Source: Gemmatimonadota bacterium (GTDB lineage Bacteria > Gemmatimonadota > Gemmatimonadetes > Longimicrobiales > Gaopeijiaceae). Taken from it: DNA of 50,064 bases. Shown piece after piece: positions 7,594 through 16,003 of this stretch (positions are counted from its first letter, which is position 1; each line of letters begins with the position of its first letter). The DNA is taken from contig VXQO01000057.1 of the NCBI GenBank assembly GCA_009838975.1, positions 1-50,064 of the forward strand, given 5' to 3'. A program made the position numbers and the translations under genes. The notes beneath the pieces were generated by a model that was given only the letters and a program-made list of their open reading frames with translations, was not told the origin of the DNA and searched no databases.

Positions 7594-9069
7594 ATGACGA
7601 CAGCAACAAGGGTCAGGCACCCGCGCGGGCTGATGACGCTCTTCTTCACCGAGATGTGGGAGCGATTCTCCTACTACGGGATGCGGGCGCTTCTGATCCT
7701 CTACCTCGCTGAGGCCACGACAGCCGCGAATCCGGGGATGGGGCTGGCCGAAGCACCGGCCGGCGCCATCTACGGACTCTATACCGGGCTCGTCTACCTG
7801 CTCGGGCTACCCGGGGGCTGGATTGCGGACCAGCTGTGGGGACAGCGCAAAGCCGTCTTCGTGGGGGGATGCATCATCGCGGCCGGTCACTTCAGCATGG
7901 CCGTGCCCAATGACTTCAACTTCTTCCTGGGGCTAATACTGATCGTCATCGGGACGGGTCTGCTCAAGCCCAACGTCAGTTCCGTGGTCGCGGACCTGTA
8001 CCCGGAAGGTGGAGCGAGGCGGGACGCGGGGTTCTCCATCTTCTACATGGGGATCAACGTAGGGGCAATGGCCGGCCCGATCATCTGCGGGCAGCTGGGT
8101 GAAAACTGGAACTGGCACTGGGGCTTCTCTGCGGCCGGGTTCGGAATGGTGCTCGGGCTCATCCAGTTCCGTCTCGGATACAAGCGGCTGGGCGATGCCG
8201 GGATACTTCGCAGCGACAAGACGGCCGAACAGCGTGCCGCCCTGGGACGCCGCTTTTTCGGGGGATGCGGCGCGCTCGCGGCTGCCCTGATCGGCTTCGG
8301 CTACCTGGTGTCGCGCGGTGTCATCCCGGTCACGCTGACCCAGATCGCCGGTGGGCTGGCCGTGGTGATCATCGCCGTCGTGGTGTCCTACTTCATCTAC
8401 TTGATGTCGTTCGGGGGTCACACCGAGACGGAGCAGAAGAAGATCGTGGCGATCTTCTGGTTCGCGCTGCTGGCCGTCGTGTTCTGGTCGGGCTTCGAGC
8501 AGGCGGGATCGTCGCTGAATCTGTTCGCGGAGCAATTCACGGACCGGACCCTCGGGGACTGGAGCTACCCCGCGTCGTGGCTCCAGTCGGTCAACGCCTT
8601 CTTCATCGTCTGCCTGGCACCGGTTTTCGGCTGGTTGTGGGTGTGGCTCGCCAACCGCAACGCGAATCCGTCCACCGCGGTCAAGTTCGCGCTCGGGCTA
8701 CTGCTGCTCGGGGCGGGCTTCTTCGTGATCGCCTGGGGCGCGGCCAACGCGACCGCCGATTCCCCGGTGTCGGCTTCCTGGCTCATAGTCATGTACTTCC
8801 TGCACACCGTGGGTGAACTGGCGTTGTCCCCGGTGGGTCTGTCGGCGGTAACCAAGCTGGCTCCGCCCAGCCGCATCAGTCAGATGATGGGGCTCTGGTT
8901 CGTGGCGACCTCCCTGGGGAACGTCATGGCCGGCCTGGTGGCCGGGCGGCTCGAAGATCTGGCACCCTCGCCGCTCTTCTTCACCGTGGCCCAGATCATC
9001 GGCGTGGCGGGCATCATCGCGCTCGCGGCAAGCCCGTGGATCAAGCGCCTTATGGGAGACGTGAAGTAG
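7594..9069 (+). CDS. POT/PTR-family proton-dependent oligopeptide transporter
   Basis: The 491-residue membrane protein carries the family signature FFTEMWERFSYYGMRALLIL (about residues 14-33), which holds the ExxER-type proton-coupling motif, plus GTGLLKPNVSSVVADLYP (about 122-139) and FYMGINVGAMAGP. It has about 14 hydrophobic segments, typical of bacterial members such as DtpT. The family imports di- and tripeptides with protons. GAGG at 7582-7585 is the likely Shine-Dalgarno. It lies 73 bases after the dehydratase on the same strand, so it may feed peptides or amino acids to the two enzymes upstream. Its stop is 3 bases from the convergent gene. Confidence 0.93.
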   Translation: MTTATRVRHPRGLMTLFFTEMWERFSYYGMRALLILYLAEATTAANPGMGLAEAPAGAIYGLYTGLVYLLGLPGGWIADQLWGQRKAVFVGGCIIAAGHFSMAVPNDFNFFLGLILIVIGTGLLKPNVSSVVADLYPEGGARRDAGFSIFYMGINVGAMAGPIICGQLGENWNWHWGFSAAGFGMVLGLIQFRLGYKRLGDAGILRSDKTAEQRAALGRRFFGGCGALAAALIGFGYLVSRGVIPVTLTQIAGGLAVVIIAVVVSYFIYLMSFGGHTETEQKKIVAIFWFALLAVVFWSGFEQAGSSLNLFAEQFTDRTLGDWSYPASWLQSVNAFFIVCLAPVFGWLWVWLANRNANPSTAVKFALGLLLLGAGFFVIAWGAANATADSPVSASWLIVMYFLHTVGELALSPVGLSAVTKLAPPSRISQMMGLWFVATSLGNVMAGLVAGRLEDLAPSPLFFTVAQIIGVAGIIALAASPWIKRLMGDVK

Positions 9070-9072
9070 GCG

Positions 9073-10308
9073 CTACCTGTGCAGCCTGAGTTCGCGGAAT
9101 TCCTCCCAGGCGACCACGTACTCGCTTCCGCCCGTGGTGACCAGAATGTCCCGGTTGCCGGAGTCGACGTCGTTGCTGCCCTGCAGGTCGTAGGCTCGGC
9201 CATCGCGCAGAATCACAGTCGAGCCGGCGTCGTTCTTCACGATCCGCTCGATTCTGGAGAACTCGACGTCGAACTCGATGCCCGCGCTCGTGCCGTTGAG
9301 CATCTCCCAGCTCGAGTACTCGTCGCGGTCCCACCTGATGTCGCCCGAGAGCGCGTCCCCCGACGTGGTGATCACGGTGCCGCGCAGGGGCCGCCCACCG
9401 TCGAAGTCGCTGCGTGACTGGTCGCGGCGAGCCCCGTGGAAGCGCACGCTTCCCAGGTAGTCCCAGGGAATCTTGACCTGGCCGAGTCCCGGATCCGAAA
9501 CCGTGATGCCGCGGTTGCTGCGGTCGACATCGTTGGTCCCGTACAGCGTGATCCTCTCGCCGGTGTGCAGGGTCACATGCGCGCCCACGGGGCCGTACTG
9601 CTCGATCTCGCTGATGGCCCCGAACGGGATCCGGTAGTCCTGGCCGTCCGCTTCACCGTCGAGGAAATCGGTCGAGTGGATTTCGTCGACATCCCAGGTG
9701 ATGTATCCCGTGAACTCGGCGCCGCGCCCGGTGGTCAGGGTTCCGTACAGGCGGCCCGCGGCGGGGCGGACGTGCCGGGGCGCCGACTCGAAGTCGACGC
9801 GACGGATGTCGCGCCACTCCAGGGTGGTCGGATCACCGTTCGCGCCGGTAACGACCAGCGACCGCATTCCGATCCCCAGATCCGAGGATTCTCCCTCCAT
9901 CCCGATCGTCTGGCCCGAACGCAGGTGGAAGATCGCCTGGCTGCTTCCCACCGGCTGGATGCGGTCGACGTGCCCGAAACGGATCCCGGAGAGTCCCCGG
10001 AAGCCCCGGTCCAGCTTGCTCACGTCCAGGAGGTCGCCCCAACTGCCCTCGTTGCGGTCCCACCGCAGGAAACCCCGGTGCACCGCGCCGTCACGGGTCC
10101 GCACCGACCCGTAGAGCTGGTTCGTTCCCGCCAGCGGCTGCTTCAGCGTGTAGCTCTCCGGCCAGGGCGAGGCCGCGGGCATGGGATGCGACCGGGACGC
10201 CGGAGCCCCGTTGACGAGCGCGAGCGTGGCGACCACCGCGACCAGCGCGGAGCCGGTGATCACGGCGATGTTCCTGGCGTCTTCGTTCAGTTGTCGGCTG
10301 TGCCTCAT
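9073..10308 (-). CDS. Exported protein with three copies of an unrecognised domain
   Basis: I start at ATG 10308, which has GGGGAGG just upstream, not the in-frame start at 10344. The 411-residue product has one N-terminal hydrophobic segment (VITGSALVAVVATLALV), acting as a signal or anchor. The rest is three homologous units of about 110-120 residues. Matching phrases are YGSVRTRDGAVHRGFLRWDR / YGTLTTGRGAEFTGYITWDV / LRGTVITTSGDALSGDIRWD, and later GTNDVDRSNRGITV / GSNDVDSGNRDILV. Each unit reads as beta-strand-rich (charged turns, alternating hydrophobics). I recognise no named family and see no catalytic motif. The 5' leader holds a 16-base tandem duplication. Confidence 0.85.
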   Translation of the reverse strand: MRHSRQLNEDARNIAVITGSALVAVVATLALVNGAPASRSHPMPAASPWPESYTLKQPLAGTNQLYGSVRTRDGAVHRGFLRWDRNEGSWGDLLDVSKLDRGFRGLSGIRFGHVDRIQPVGSSQAIFHLRSGQTIGMEGESSDLGIGMRSLVVTGANGDPTTLEWRDIRRVDFESAPRHVRPAAGRLYGTLTTGRGAEFTGYITWDVDEIHSTDFLDGEADGQDYRIPFGAISEIEQYGPVGAHVTLHTGERITLYGTNDVDRSNRGITVSDPGLGQVKIPWDYLGSVRFHGARRDQSRSDFDGGRPLRGTVITTSGDALSGDIRWDRDEYSSWEMLNGTSAGIEFDVEFSRIERIVKNDAGSTVILRDGRAYDLQGSNDVDSGNRDILVTTGGSEYVVAWEEFRELRLHR

Positions 10309-10324
10309 GGTTTTTCCTCCCCTT

Positions 10325-10356
10325 GCATCGCGGCGGGTGCGCATCGCGGCGGGTGC
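10325..10356. repeat. 16-base perfect tandem duplication in a 5' leader
   Basis: GCATCGCGGCGGGTGC occurs twice in a row (10325-10340 and 10341-10356). It sits about 17 bases upstream of the start at 10308 of the leftward three-domain protein, just beyond its ribosome binding site. It looks like a simple slippage duplication and could alter leader structure. Confidence 0.85.
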
Positions 10357-10420
10357 CTCCCGAGCCTGTACGGAATTCGGACACGCCTACATACGCGCAT
10401 GGTTGCACTTCATGTCGGTC

Positions 10421-10448
10421 TTGTCACAAGGGCCGAATCAGATAGCTT
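10421..10448 (+). promoter_or_regulatory. Candidate promoter for the TPR gene at 10514
   Basis: TTGTCA (10421-10426) and TAGCTT (10443-10448) are separated by 16 bases, which fits a housekeeping sigma promoter. A transcript would begin near 10455 and leave about 60 bases of leader before the TPR gene. This is seen by eye only. Confidence 0.4.
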
Positions 10449-10513
10449 GGAACGACATGACTGGCTGGCGACGCGCGGGCCATGCCCCACAAAAGGGACG
10501 GTGACATTCGTCC

Positions 10514-10951
10514 ATGTCCATCTGGAGCAAGATATTCGGCGGATCCGCACGCGCGGAGCAGGTCGACTATTACGATGAGGCCCTTGCCCTTTCCAACGAG
10601 GGCAAGTTCCACGAGGCGCTGACGTCCCTTCGCCTCGCGCTCAAGGAATCTCCCGGGGATCCCGTCGTCCTTCAGCAGATCGCGATAGCCTACACTCGCA
10701 TGGGCATGGAATCGGAGGCCGTCAAGACGTACCGGCACGTACTGCAGAGGAACCCGCAGACGCCCGGCGCGCACTACGGACTCGCGTTTCTGCTTCTGCG
10801 TCAGGGCGAGCGAGGCGAAGCGATCGAGCATCTGGAGGCGTTTCTGGCCAACAGCCCATCGGAAGACGAGGCGAAGGAGCACATCGCCCACGCCCGGGAA
10901 ACGCTTCACGAGCTTCGAGGCGATGCGGGCGGGGAAGGCGACGCACCCTGA
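10514..10951 (+). CDS. Small TPR protein
   Basis: The 145-residue soluble protein is made largely of tetratricopeptide repeats: ALALSNEGKFHEALTSLRLA (about 24-43), VLQQIAIAYTRMGMESEAVK and AHYGLAFLLLRQGERGEAIE, with the last unit reaching about residue 120. TPR arrays mediate protein-protein contacts. There is no signal peptide, so it is cytoplasmic, and no partner can be deduced. It is the first gene of a rightward group (TPR, OsmC, acyl-CoA ligase, CutA, TerB-like, small membrane protein) that continues to 14413 with very short gaps. Confidence 0.85.
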   Translation: MSIWSKIFGGSARAEQVDYYDEALALSNEGKFHEALTSLRLALKESPGDPVVLQQIAIAYTRMGMESEAVKTYRHVLQRNPQTPGAHYGLAFLLLRQGERGEAIEHLEAFLANSPSEDEAKEHIAHARETLHELRGDAGGEGDAP

Positions 10952-10976
10952 CCCCAGTTGGGGGAGGCGATCCGGA

Positions 10977-11390
10977 TTGAAAGCGGACAGGCAGGTTCGA
11001 CTGGGATGGACGGGCTCCGGGCTCGTCTTCGATGGCGGTCCCGTCGGGGGTCCGCAGATCGTGATCGACGGGGATTCGGCCACCGGACCGTCGCCGATGG
11101 ACCTGGCCCTCATGGGCGTGGCCGCATGCATGGCGATCGACGTGAGGGTGATTCTCGAAAAGGGCCGTGTTCCGTTCGACAGCCTCGATGTGACCGCCGA
11201 GGGGCAGCGTCGCGAATCCCCGCCGCGCCACTATACGGGGCTGCGCCTGGTCTTCAGCGTGACCGGAGTGCCGCCGGGCGAGCGCCCGAAGGTGGAGCGC
11301 GCCCTTGAGTTGTCGCACGAGAAGTACTGTTCCGTCCTCTTCTCTCTGAGACAGGACATACCGGTGGAAGTCGTCCTCGAAGGAGGGTAG
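10977..11390 (+). CDS. OsmC-family protein
   Basis: OsmC/Ohr proteins are small cytoplasmic thiol peroxidases or redox-related proteins. The family pattern is clear: a beta-rich N-terminus, then GPSPMDLALMGVAACMAIDV (residues about 40-59) with a Cys in the usual helix, and near the end VERALELSHEKYCSVLFSL with the second conserved Cys. I place the start at TTG 10977, behind GGGGGAGG (10960-10967), giving 137 residues. The longer frame from 10923 would overlap the TPR gene by 29 bases and add residues unlike the family. The substrate is not predictable. Confidence 0.88.
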   Translation: MKADRQVRLGWTGSGLVFDGGPVGGPQIVIDGDSATGPSPMDLALMGVAACMAIDVRVILEKGRVPFDSLDVTAEGQRRESPPRHYTGLRLVFSVTGVPPGERPKVERALELSHEKYCSVLFSLRQDIPVEVVLEGG

Positions 11391-11394
11391 CCGC

Positions 11395-13230
11395 GTGCCC
11401 GACACCGTACACTACTACGCCACCAAGGCCGATGTCCCGACGGGAACGCTCGTGGACACCTTCTTTCGCGCCGTGAACCGGTTCCAGGACAAGCTTGCCT
11501 ACAATGTCTCCGGAGAGGGCGCGCCGACCTATTCCTACAAACAGGTACAGGATGTCGCGCGACGCGGAGCCTCGGCGCTCGCACGGTCGGGGGTGCATCG
11601 GGGCGACCGAGCAGCCATCCTGTCCGAGAATCGTGTGGAGTGGGCGCTTGCGGACTGGTCCTGCCTGTGCGCGGGGGTGGTCGACGTGCCCATCTACAGC
11701 ACGCTGCCCGTCGCGCAGGTGCGCTACATCGTCGAGGATTCGGGGGCGTCGCTGATCTTCGTGTCCGACGCAGAGCAGCTCGAGAAGGCGCGAGAAGCCC
11801 TGGCCGGGCTGGCCAGGGAGGTCGAGATCGTCGTCTTCGACGAGGGCGCTGCGGGCGACGGGGCTGTCGGCTGGAGCGACTTCCTGGCGCGGGGCGACGA
11901 CGCGGACGCCGATGCGTTCCACGCGGAGGCACGGGGCGCGGAGCCGGGGGATGTGGCCACCCTGATCTACACGTCCGGGACCACGGGCACGCCCAAGGGC
12001 GTCATGCTCACCCACAACAATGTGGCGTCCAACATCTGGGCCAGCGAGCAGCAGCTGGCTACGGGGCCCGACGACTCCAGTCTCTCGTTTCTTCCGCTGT
12101 CGCACGTTCTGCAGCGGATGGTCGACTATCTGTTCTTTGCCACGGGGTGCTCGATCACGCACGGTTCGATCGAGACCGTGGCGGCGGACATGCGGCGGTT
12201 GCGCCCGACGGTGCTGGTGTCGGTTCCGCGGCTCTACGAAAAAGTCTACCAGAAGGTGCTCGACGCCAGCGGCGTCAAGGGCAAACTGGTGGCCTGGGCG
12301 GCGAGAGTCGGACGAAAGGCCGCGCTGTGCCGGGAACGGGGTGCGAAGCTCCCGTTCATGGTGCGCTGGCAGCACGCCCTCGCCGACCGCCTGGTGTTTT
12401 CGAAGCTCCGGGCAGGCGTCGGAGGGCGACTGCGGTTCTTCGTCAGCGGCGGGGCGGCGCTGGCCCCCGAGATAAACCGCTTCTTCCTGGGCGCCGGAAT
12501 CACGATTCTCGAGGGCTACGGGCTCAGCGAGACCTCGCCGGTGACCAACGTGAACACCGACGTGCACTTCCGGATCGGGACGGTGGGACGCCCCGTGCCG
12601 GGGACCGAGATCCGCATTGCGGACGACGGGGAGATCCTCGTCCGCGGCCCGCAGGTCATGAAGGGGTACTACGGGCTTCCGGAGATGACCAGCGAGGTGA
12701 TTTCGGCGGACGGCTGGTTCAGCACGGGGGACATCGGTGAGCTGAGCAGCGACGGGTTTCTGAAGATCACCGACAGGAAGAAGGACCTGATCAAGACTTC
12801 CGGTGGCAAGTACGTGGCCCCGCAGGCGATCGAGAACCTGCTCAAGAAGAACGCCTATGTCGACCAGGCGGTGGTGATCGGCGAGGGTCGCAAGTTCTGC
12901 GCGGTATTGGTGGTGCCCGCCTTCGAGCGTTTGCGGGCCTGGGCCGCGGACACCGGAGTCGAGGCGGCGGACGATCGGTCGCTCCTTGCCGATGCCAGGT
13001 GCCAGGCTCACCTGCAGGAGCAGTTCTTCTCCGAAATGCGCGACCTGGCCCGCTTCGAGACTCCGAAGAAGGTGGGGCTGATCAGCGATGCCTTCACGGT
13101 CGAGAACGGCATTCTCACCCCGACGCAGAAGGTGAAGCGCGCGGTCGTCGCCGAGCGCTACGCGGCGCTGATCGAGTCGTTCTACCGTGCGGACTCCGTG
13201 GAACAGACGATGTTCGTGGCGTCCGGGTGA
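11395..13230 (+). CDS. Long-chain fatty-acid-CoA ligase (AMP-forming)
   Basis: This ANL-superfamily enzyme activates fatty acids with ATP to acyl-adenylate and then acyl-CoA. All core motifs are present: the ATP-binding loop YTSGTTGTPKGVMLTH at about residues 191-206, GYGLSETSP at about 374, STGDIGEL at about 442, and DRKKDLIKTSGGKYVAPQAIE from about 459, which holds the C-terminal catalytic Lys region. Its 611 residues match the bacterial FadD15/FACS-like branch, which acts peripherally at the membrane. The start is GTG 11395, four bases after the OsmC stop, with AAGGAGGG just upstream inside the end of the OsmC gene. Confidence 0.95.
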   Translation: MPDTVHYYATKADVPTGTLVDTFFRAVNRFQDKLAYNVSGEGAPTYSYKQVQDVARRGASALARSGVHRGDRAAILSENRVEWALADWSCLCAGVVDVPIYSTLPVAQVRYIVEDSGASLIFVSDAEQLEKAREALAGLAREVEIVVFDEGAAGDGAVGWSDFLARGDDADADAFHAEARGAEPGDVATLIYTSGTTGTPKGVMLTHNNVASNIWASEQQLATGPDDSSLSFLPLSHVLQRMVDYLFFATGCSITHGSIETVAADMRRLRPTVLVSVPRLYEKVYQKVLDASGVKGKLVAWAARVGRKAALCRERGAKLPFMVRWQHALADRLVFSKLRAGVGGRLRFFVSGGAALAPEINRFFLGAGITILEGYGLSETSPVTNVNTDVHFRIGTVGRPVPGTEIRIADDGEILVRGPQVMKGYYGLPEMTSEVISADGWFSTGDIGELSSDGFLKITDRKKDLIKTSGGKYVAPQAIENLLKKNAYVDQAVVIGEGRKFCAVLVVPAFERLRAWAADTGVEAADDRSLLADARCQAHLQEQFFSEMRDLARFETPKKVGLISDAFTVENGILTPTQKVKRAVVAERYAALIESFYRADSVEQTMFVASG

Positions 13231-13234
13231 GGTG

Positions 13235-13612
13235 ATGGGCGATACCGGCGCCGCCGCCGACGCCACGGTCGTCGACGAAGGGGCCGAGGTCGTCACGGTT
13301 CTGATGACCGCGCCGGGTGCGGGCGCGGCGGCCGAGGTGGTGGGGCAACTGGTCGAGGAGCGCCTTGTGGCCTGCGGGAACATCCTCCCCGGTGCGGTGA
13401 GTATCTACCGGTGGGAGGGAGAGGTGCATCGCGACGATGAATCGGTCGTCATTCTGAAGACGACCCGGCGGTTGCTTTCCAGAGTGCTGGCGAGAGCCGA
13501 GCAGCTTCATCCGTACGATGTGCCCGAACTGCTTGTGCACGAGGTGGCGGACGGTGCCGGTGCCTACCTGGACTGGGTTCGGCGCGAGTGCCGCCCGGGG
13601 GCCGGAGCGTAG
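13235..13612 (+). CDS. cutA: Divalent-cation tolerance protein CutA
   Basis: CutA is a small, very stable trimeric protein linked to copper and other divalent-metal tolerance; its exact role is unsettled. The hallmark strings are ERLVACGNILPGAVSIYRW (about residues 49-67), DDESVVILKTT and HPYDVPELLVHEV (about 92-104). Its 125 residues are a bit longer than usual owing to about 15 extra N-terminal residues. ATG 13235 is preceded by GGTGAGG at the end of the ligase gene. It is co-oriented with, and only 4 bases from, its upstream neighbour. Confidence 0.93.
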   Translation: MGDTGAAADATVVDEGAEVVTVLMTAPGAGAAAEVVGQLVEERLVACGNILPGAVSIYRWEGEVHRDDESVVILKTTRRLLSRVLARAEQLHPYDVPELLVHEVADGAGAYLDWVRRECRPGAGA

Positions 13613-13616
13613 ACAA

Positions 13617-14120
13617 ATGATCGATCGGCTGAAGTCCTTCTTCCTGCGTGAGATGGCGATGCCCGCCGAGGAGGCGCAGGATGACGGCACCGAGGCGCTT
13701 CGCATCGCGGCGTGCGCGCTGCTGCTGGAGGTGGCGCACGCCGACGACTACCTGAGCGAGGGCGAACGACGGCATCTGCGCGGTCTGGTCCGGCGGCACT
13801 TCGGGCTGCACCGGGACGCCGCGGACGAACTGATCGCGTTTGCGGAGGACAGGCGGCGCGCAAGCGTGGATCTCTGGGCCTTCACGAATCTGATCAACGC
13901 CCACTACTCGACCGGGCAGAAGATGGTCCTTGTCGAGGCCATGTGGGGGATCGTCCTCGCAGATGGTGAACTGGCCACGCGCGAGGACTACCTGATGAGG
14001 AAGATCTCGAATCTGATAGGTTTGAAGTCCGGGTATCTGGCGGAAGCGCGGAGGCGGATCGACGCGGGTGCCACGGGAAGTCCGGACGACACCGGGAGCG
14101 CAAGATGTCACCCCTCCTGA
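13617..14120 (+). CDS. TerB-like (tellurite-resistance family) protein
   Basis: The 167-residue protein matches the helical TerB family: a helical core at about residues 20-140 containing CALLLEVAHADDYLSEGERR, and later MVLVEAMWGIVLADGELATR with paired acidic residues that bind divalent metal in TerB homologues. A short helix (MIDRLKSFFLREM) precedes it. There is no signal peptide. It begins four bases after cutA and its end overlaps the next small gene by 16 bases. TerB-like domains appear in stress and membrane-associated complexes; no specific job can be inferred. Confidence 0.82.
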   Translation: MIDRLKSFFLREMAMPAEEAQDDGTEALRIAACALLLEVAHADDYLSEGERRHLRGLVRRHFGLHRDAADELIAFAEDRRRASVDLWAFTNLINAHYSTGQKMVLVEAMWGIVLADGELATREDYLMRKISNLIGLKSGYLAEARRRIDAGATGSPDDTGSARCHPS

Positions 14121-14413
14121 AGATCCTGATCGGTGTGGTTGCCGTGCTGCTCGGCGTGCTCCTCGGGATGCCGGGCAGGGGTAGCCGCGAACTGCGGCGC
14201 GCCGGACGCAAGAACATCGGCGAACACGACGAGAAGCGGATCAAGGAGCTGGAGCTCGCGCTGGGGAGAGTCGCCAGGCGAAGCGCCGAGGCCAAACGCT
14301 ACTTCACCCCTCTCGACCTCTTGCGGCGCGACAAGCGCGCCTCTCAGCGGCGGCGTCAACGCAGGTACTTCAAGACCGCCGCGCCTTCCTCCCGCGACAG
14401 GTCCGACCGGTAG
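14105..14413 (+). CDS. Small single-pass membrane protein with basic tail
   Basis: The 102-residue product begins with one transmembrane helix (LLKILIGVVAVLLGVLLGMPG) followed by a strongly basic, probably helical cytoplasmic segment (RELRRAGRKNIGEHDEKRIK onward) and an Arg-rich end. No family recognised. It overlaps the TerB-like gene by 16 bases, in the same direction, which supports it being real and co-translated. Together they may form a membrane-attached TerB-type pair, which is inference only. Convergent with the DUF445 gene 12 bases further on. Confidence 0.65.
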   Translation: MSPLLKILIGVVAVLLGVLLGMPGRGSRELRRAGRKNIGEHDEKRIKELELALGRVARRSAEAKRYFTPLDLLRRDKRASQRRRQRRYFKTAAPSSRDRSDR

Positions 14414-14424
14414 CGACCGCGCGG

Positions 14425-15990
14425 CTACAGCAGGCTGTTGACCAGCACGAGGATGCCCCCGATGAAGGCTCCGAGGGCGTAGCCCAGGTACACGATCAAC
14501 CGCAGCTCGCGGTCGGTCACCCGGCGCACCAGCTCCTCCATCCTCGCCACCGGGAAATCCCGGACCTTTTCCTCGACGCGGCGCGCAACGTCCAGCTTGC
14601 CGGTCACGGACGGGATCTGCGACTGCAGCCACTGCCACAGCGGTTCGCTGATCGCCGCCTGAATGGCGCGGGTCGCGTTGGCGGGGAGCCAGCGGGCGGG
14701 CCGGCCGACGGGGCGCTCCAGCAGCGCGGCCGCCAGACGCCGTCCGGCTTCTCGATACACGTTGCCGGCCACGTCGCTCCTGGCGGCGCTCACAACCCAC
14801 CCGGACACGCGCTCCGGAGGCACGTCGTCGAGCAGCTCTCCCCAGGTCTTTCCCGACGCGCGATTCAGGGATGCCTGGACGCGCTCCCCGACAAAATCCT
14901 GCGCGGAAGGATCGCGCACCAGTTCGACCAGCCACGCGGTGAGGGTCTCGGATGTCTCCGTGACGGCGGGGTCGCCGGGGTTGCCCAGCACCTCGGTGAC
15001 CGGGCGGTCGAGGAGATCCTCGATGGCGTCCCTGATCCCCACGGCCATCGCTTCCTCGACCTTCCGTTCCCGGAAGAGGACCGCGATTCGCTCCGCTCCC
15101 TCGACCCGGATGGTATCGAGAACCCGCTTGACGGCATCGCCCGACAGCACAACGCGCGCTACCACCCGCTGGTGGAACTTCAGGTCCTGGAGGAACCGTC
15201 CCAGGACGTCGTGGATGGCCCGCTCCACTCGCTCCCGCGCCCCGGGGTTTTCCAGCACGCCGGCTATGCGGCGTATGGCGAGCGGCACGAAGTCGGCGAT
15301 GGCGCTTTCCAACGTGCCGATGACCCCCGGGGGGAGCATGTCCCGAATCGTGAGGTTGGGAACCAGCAGGCGGTCGGCTGCGTGCTCCAGGTACTCGGAG
15401 ACTGTGCGGTGGAATCCGTCGCTCGAGACCGCACCTTGCATCCACTCCTCGGCCGCCTGCGCCAGCCGGGCCTCCCGGGATGGCGTCAGGACATCCGACA
15501 CCGGCCGCTCGGCGAGGAGTTCCGTCAGCGTGGCGGCTCGTTCCTCGACCGCTTCCTCGAAGGCGTCCGACTCCAGGTGCTGCTCGATTCGCGAGACCGC
15601 GTGGTCCAGCACGTCTTCGACCACGGGGTCGGCCATGGCCATGACTTCCGGGCCAAGGAGGTCCCGCACGGAGCCTCGCTCCACTTCGAGCACCTCGTGC
15701 AGGAACCGCTCCAGCCCCTCGTCGAAGGCCTTCCTGAACTCCGGCTCCGCCAGAACCCTGCTCAGGTCCTTCTCGGTAAGGAGGCGGTCTCCCACGGCGC
15801 GGCCGATGGCGCCGGCGAGGCGAACCTGGTTCTTGGGAACGGCGCCCTGGAGAAAGCGGATCCGCCAGCGCCAGAGTCGAGGGGGACGGTACGGATGAAA
15901 AAGCATCCAGATCGCCACCGTGTTGGTGAGGCCGCCTGCCAGCGCGCCGCTCACCACGGTAACGATGGCGCGGAAGAGAGCCTCGTTCAT
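14425..15990 (-). CDS. DUF445-family membrane-anchored protein
   Basis: The 521-residue protein carries the DUF445/YheB-type opening ALAGGLTNTVAIWMLFHPYR (about residues 16-35), with an N-terminal membrane segment. A long helical middle follows with repeated phrases of the kind VEDVLDHAVSRIEQHLESD, and the C-terminus is hydrophobic (LIVYLGYALGAFIGGILVLV). The two ends are therefore membrane-embedded and the middle soluble. The family's function is not established. It is the last gene of a leftward group with the lipoprotein gene ending 13 bases upstream and the DUF1499-like gene before that. Confidence 0.85.
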   Translation of the reverse strand: MNEALFRAIVTVVSGALAGGLTNTVAIWMLFHPYRPPRLWRWRIRFLQGAVPKNQVRLAGAIGRAVGDRLLTEKDLSRVLAEPEFRKAFDEGLERFLHEVLEVERGSVRDLLGPEVMAMADPVVEDVLDHAVSRIEQHLESDAFEEAVEERAATLTELLAERPVSDVLTPSREARLAQAAEEWMQGAVSSDGFHRTVSEYLEHAADRLLVPNLTIRDMLPPGVIGTLESAIADFVPLAIRRIAGVLENPGARERVERAIHDVLGRFLQDLKFHQRVVARVVLSGDAVKRVLDTIRVEGAERIAVLFRERKVEEAMAVGIRDAIEDLLDRPVTEVLGNPGDPAVTETSETLTAWLVELVRDPSAQDFVGERVQASLNRASGKTWGELLDDVPPERVSGWVVSAARSDVAGNVYREAGRRLAAALLERPVGRPARWLPANATRAIQAAISEPLWQWLQSQIPSVTGKLDVARRVEEKVRDFPVARMEELVRRVTDRELRLIVYLGYALGAFIGGILVLVNSLL

Positions 15991-16003
15991 GCGCCGGTTC
16001 CGA

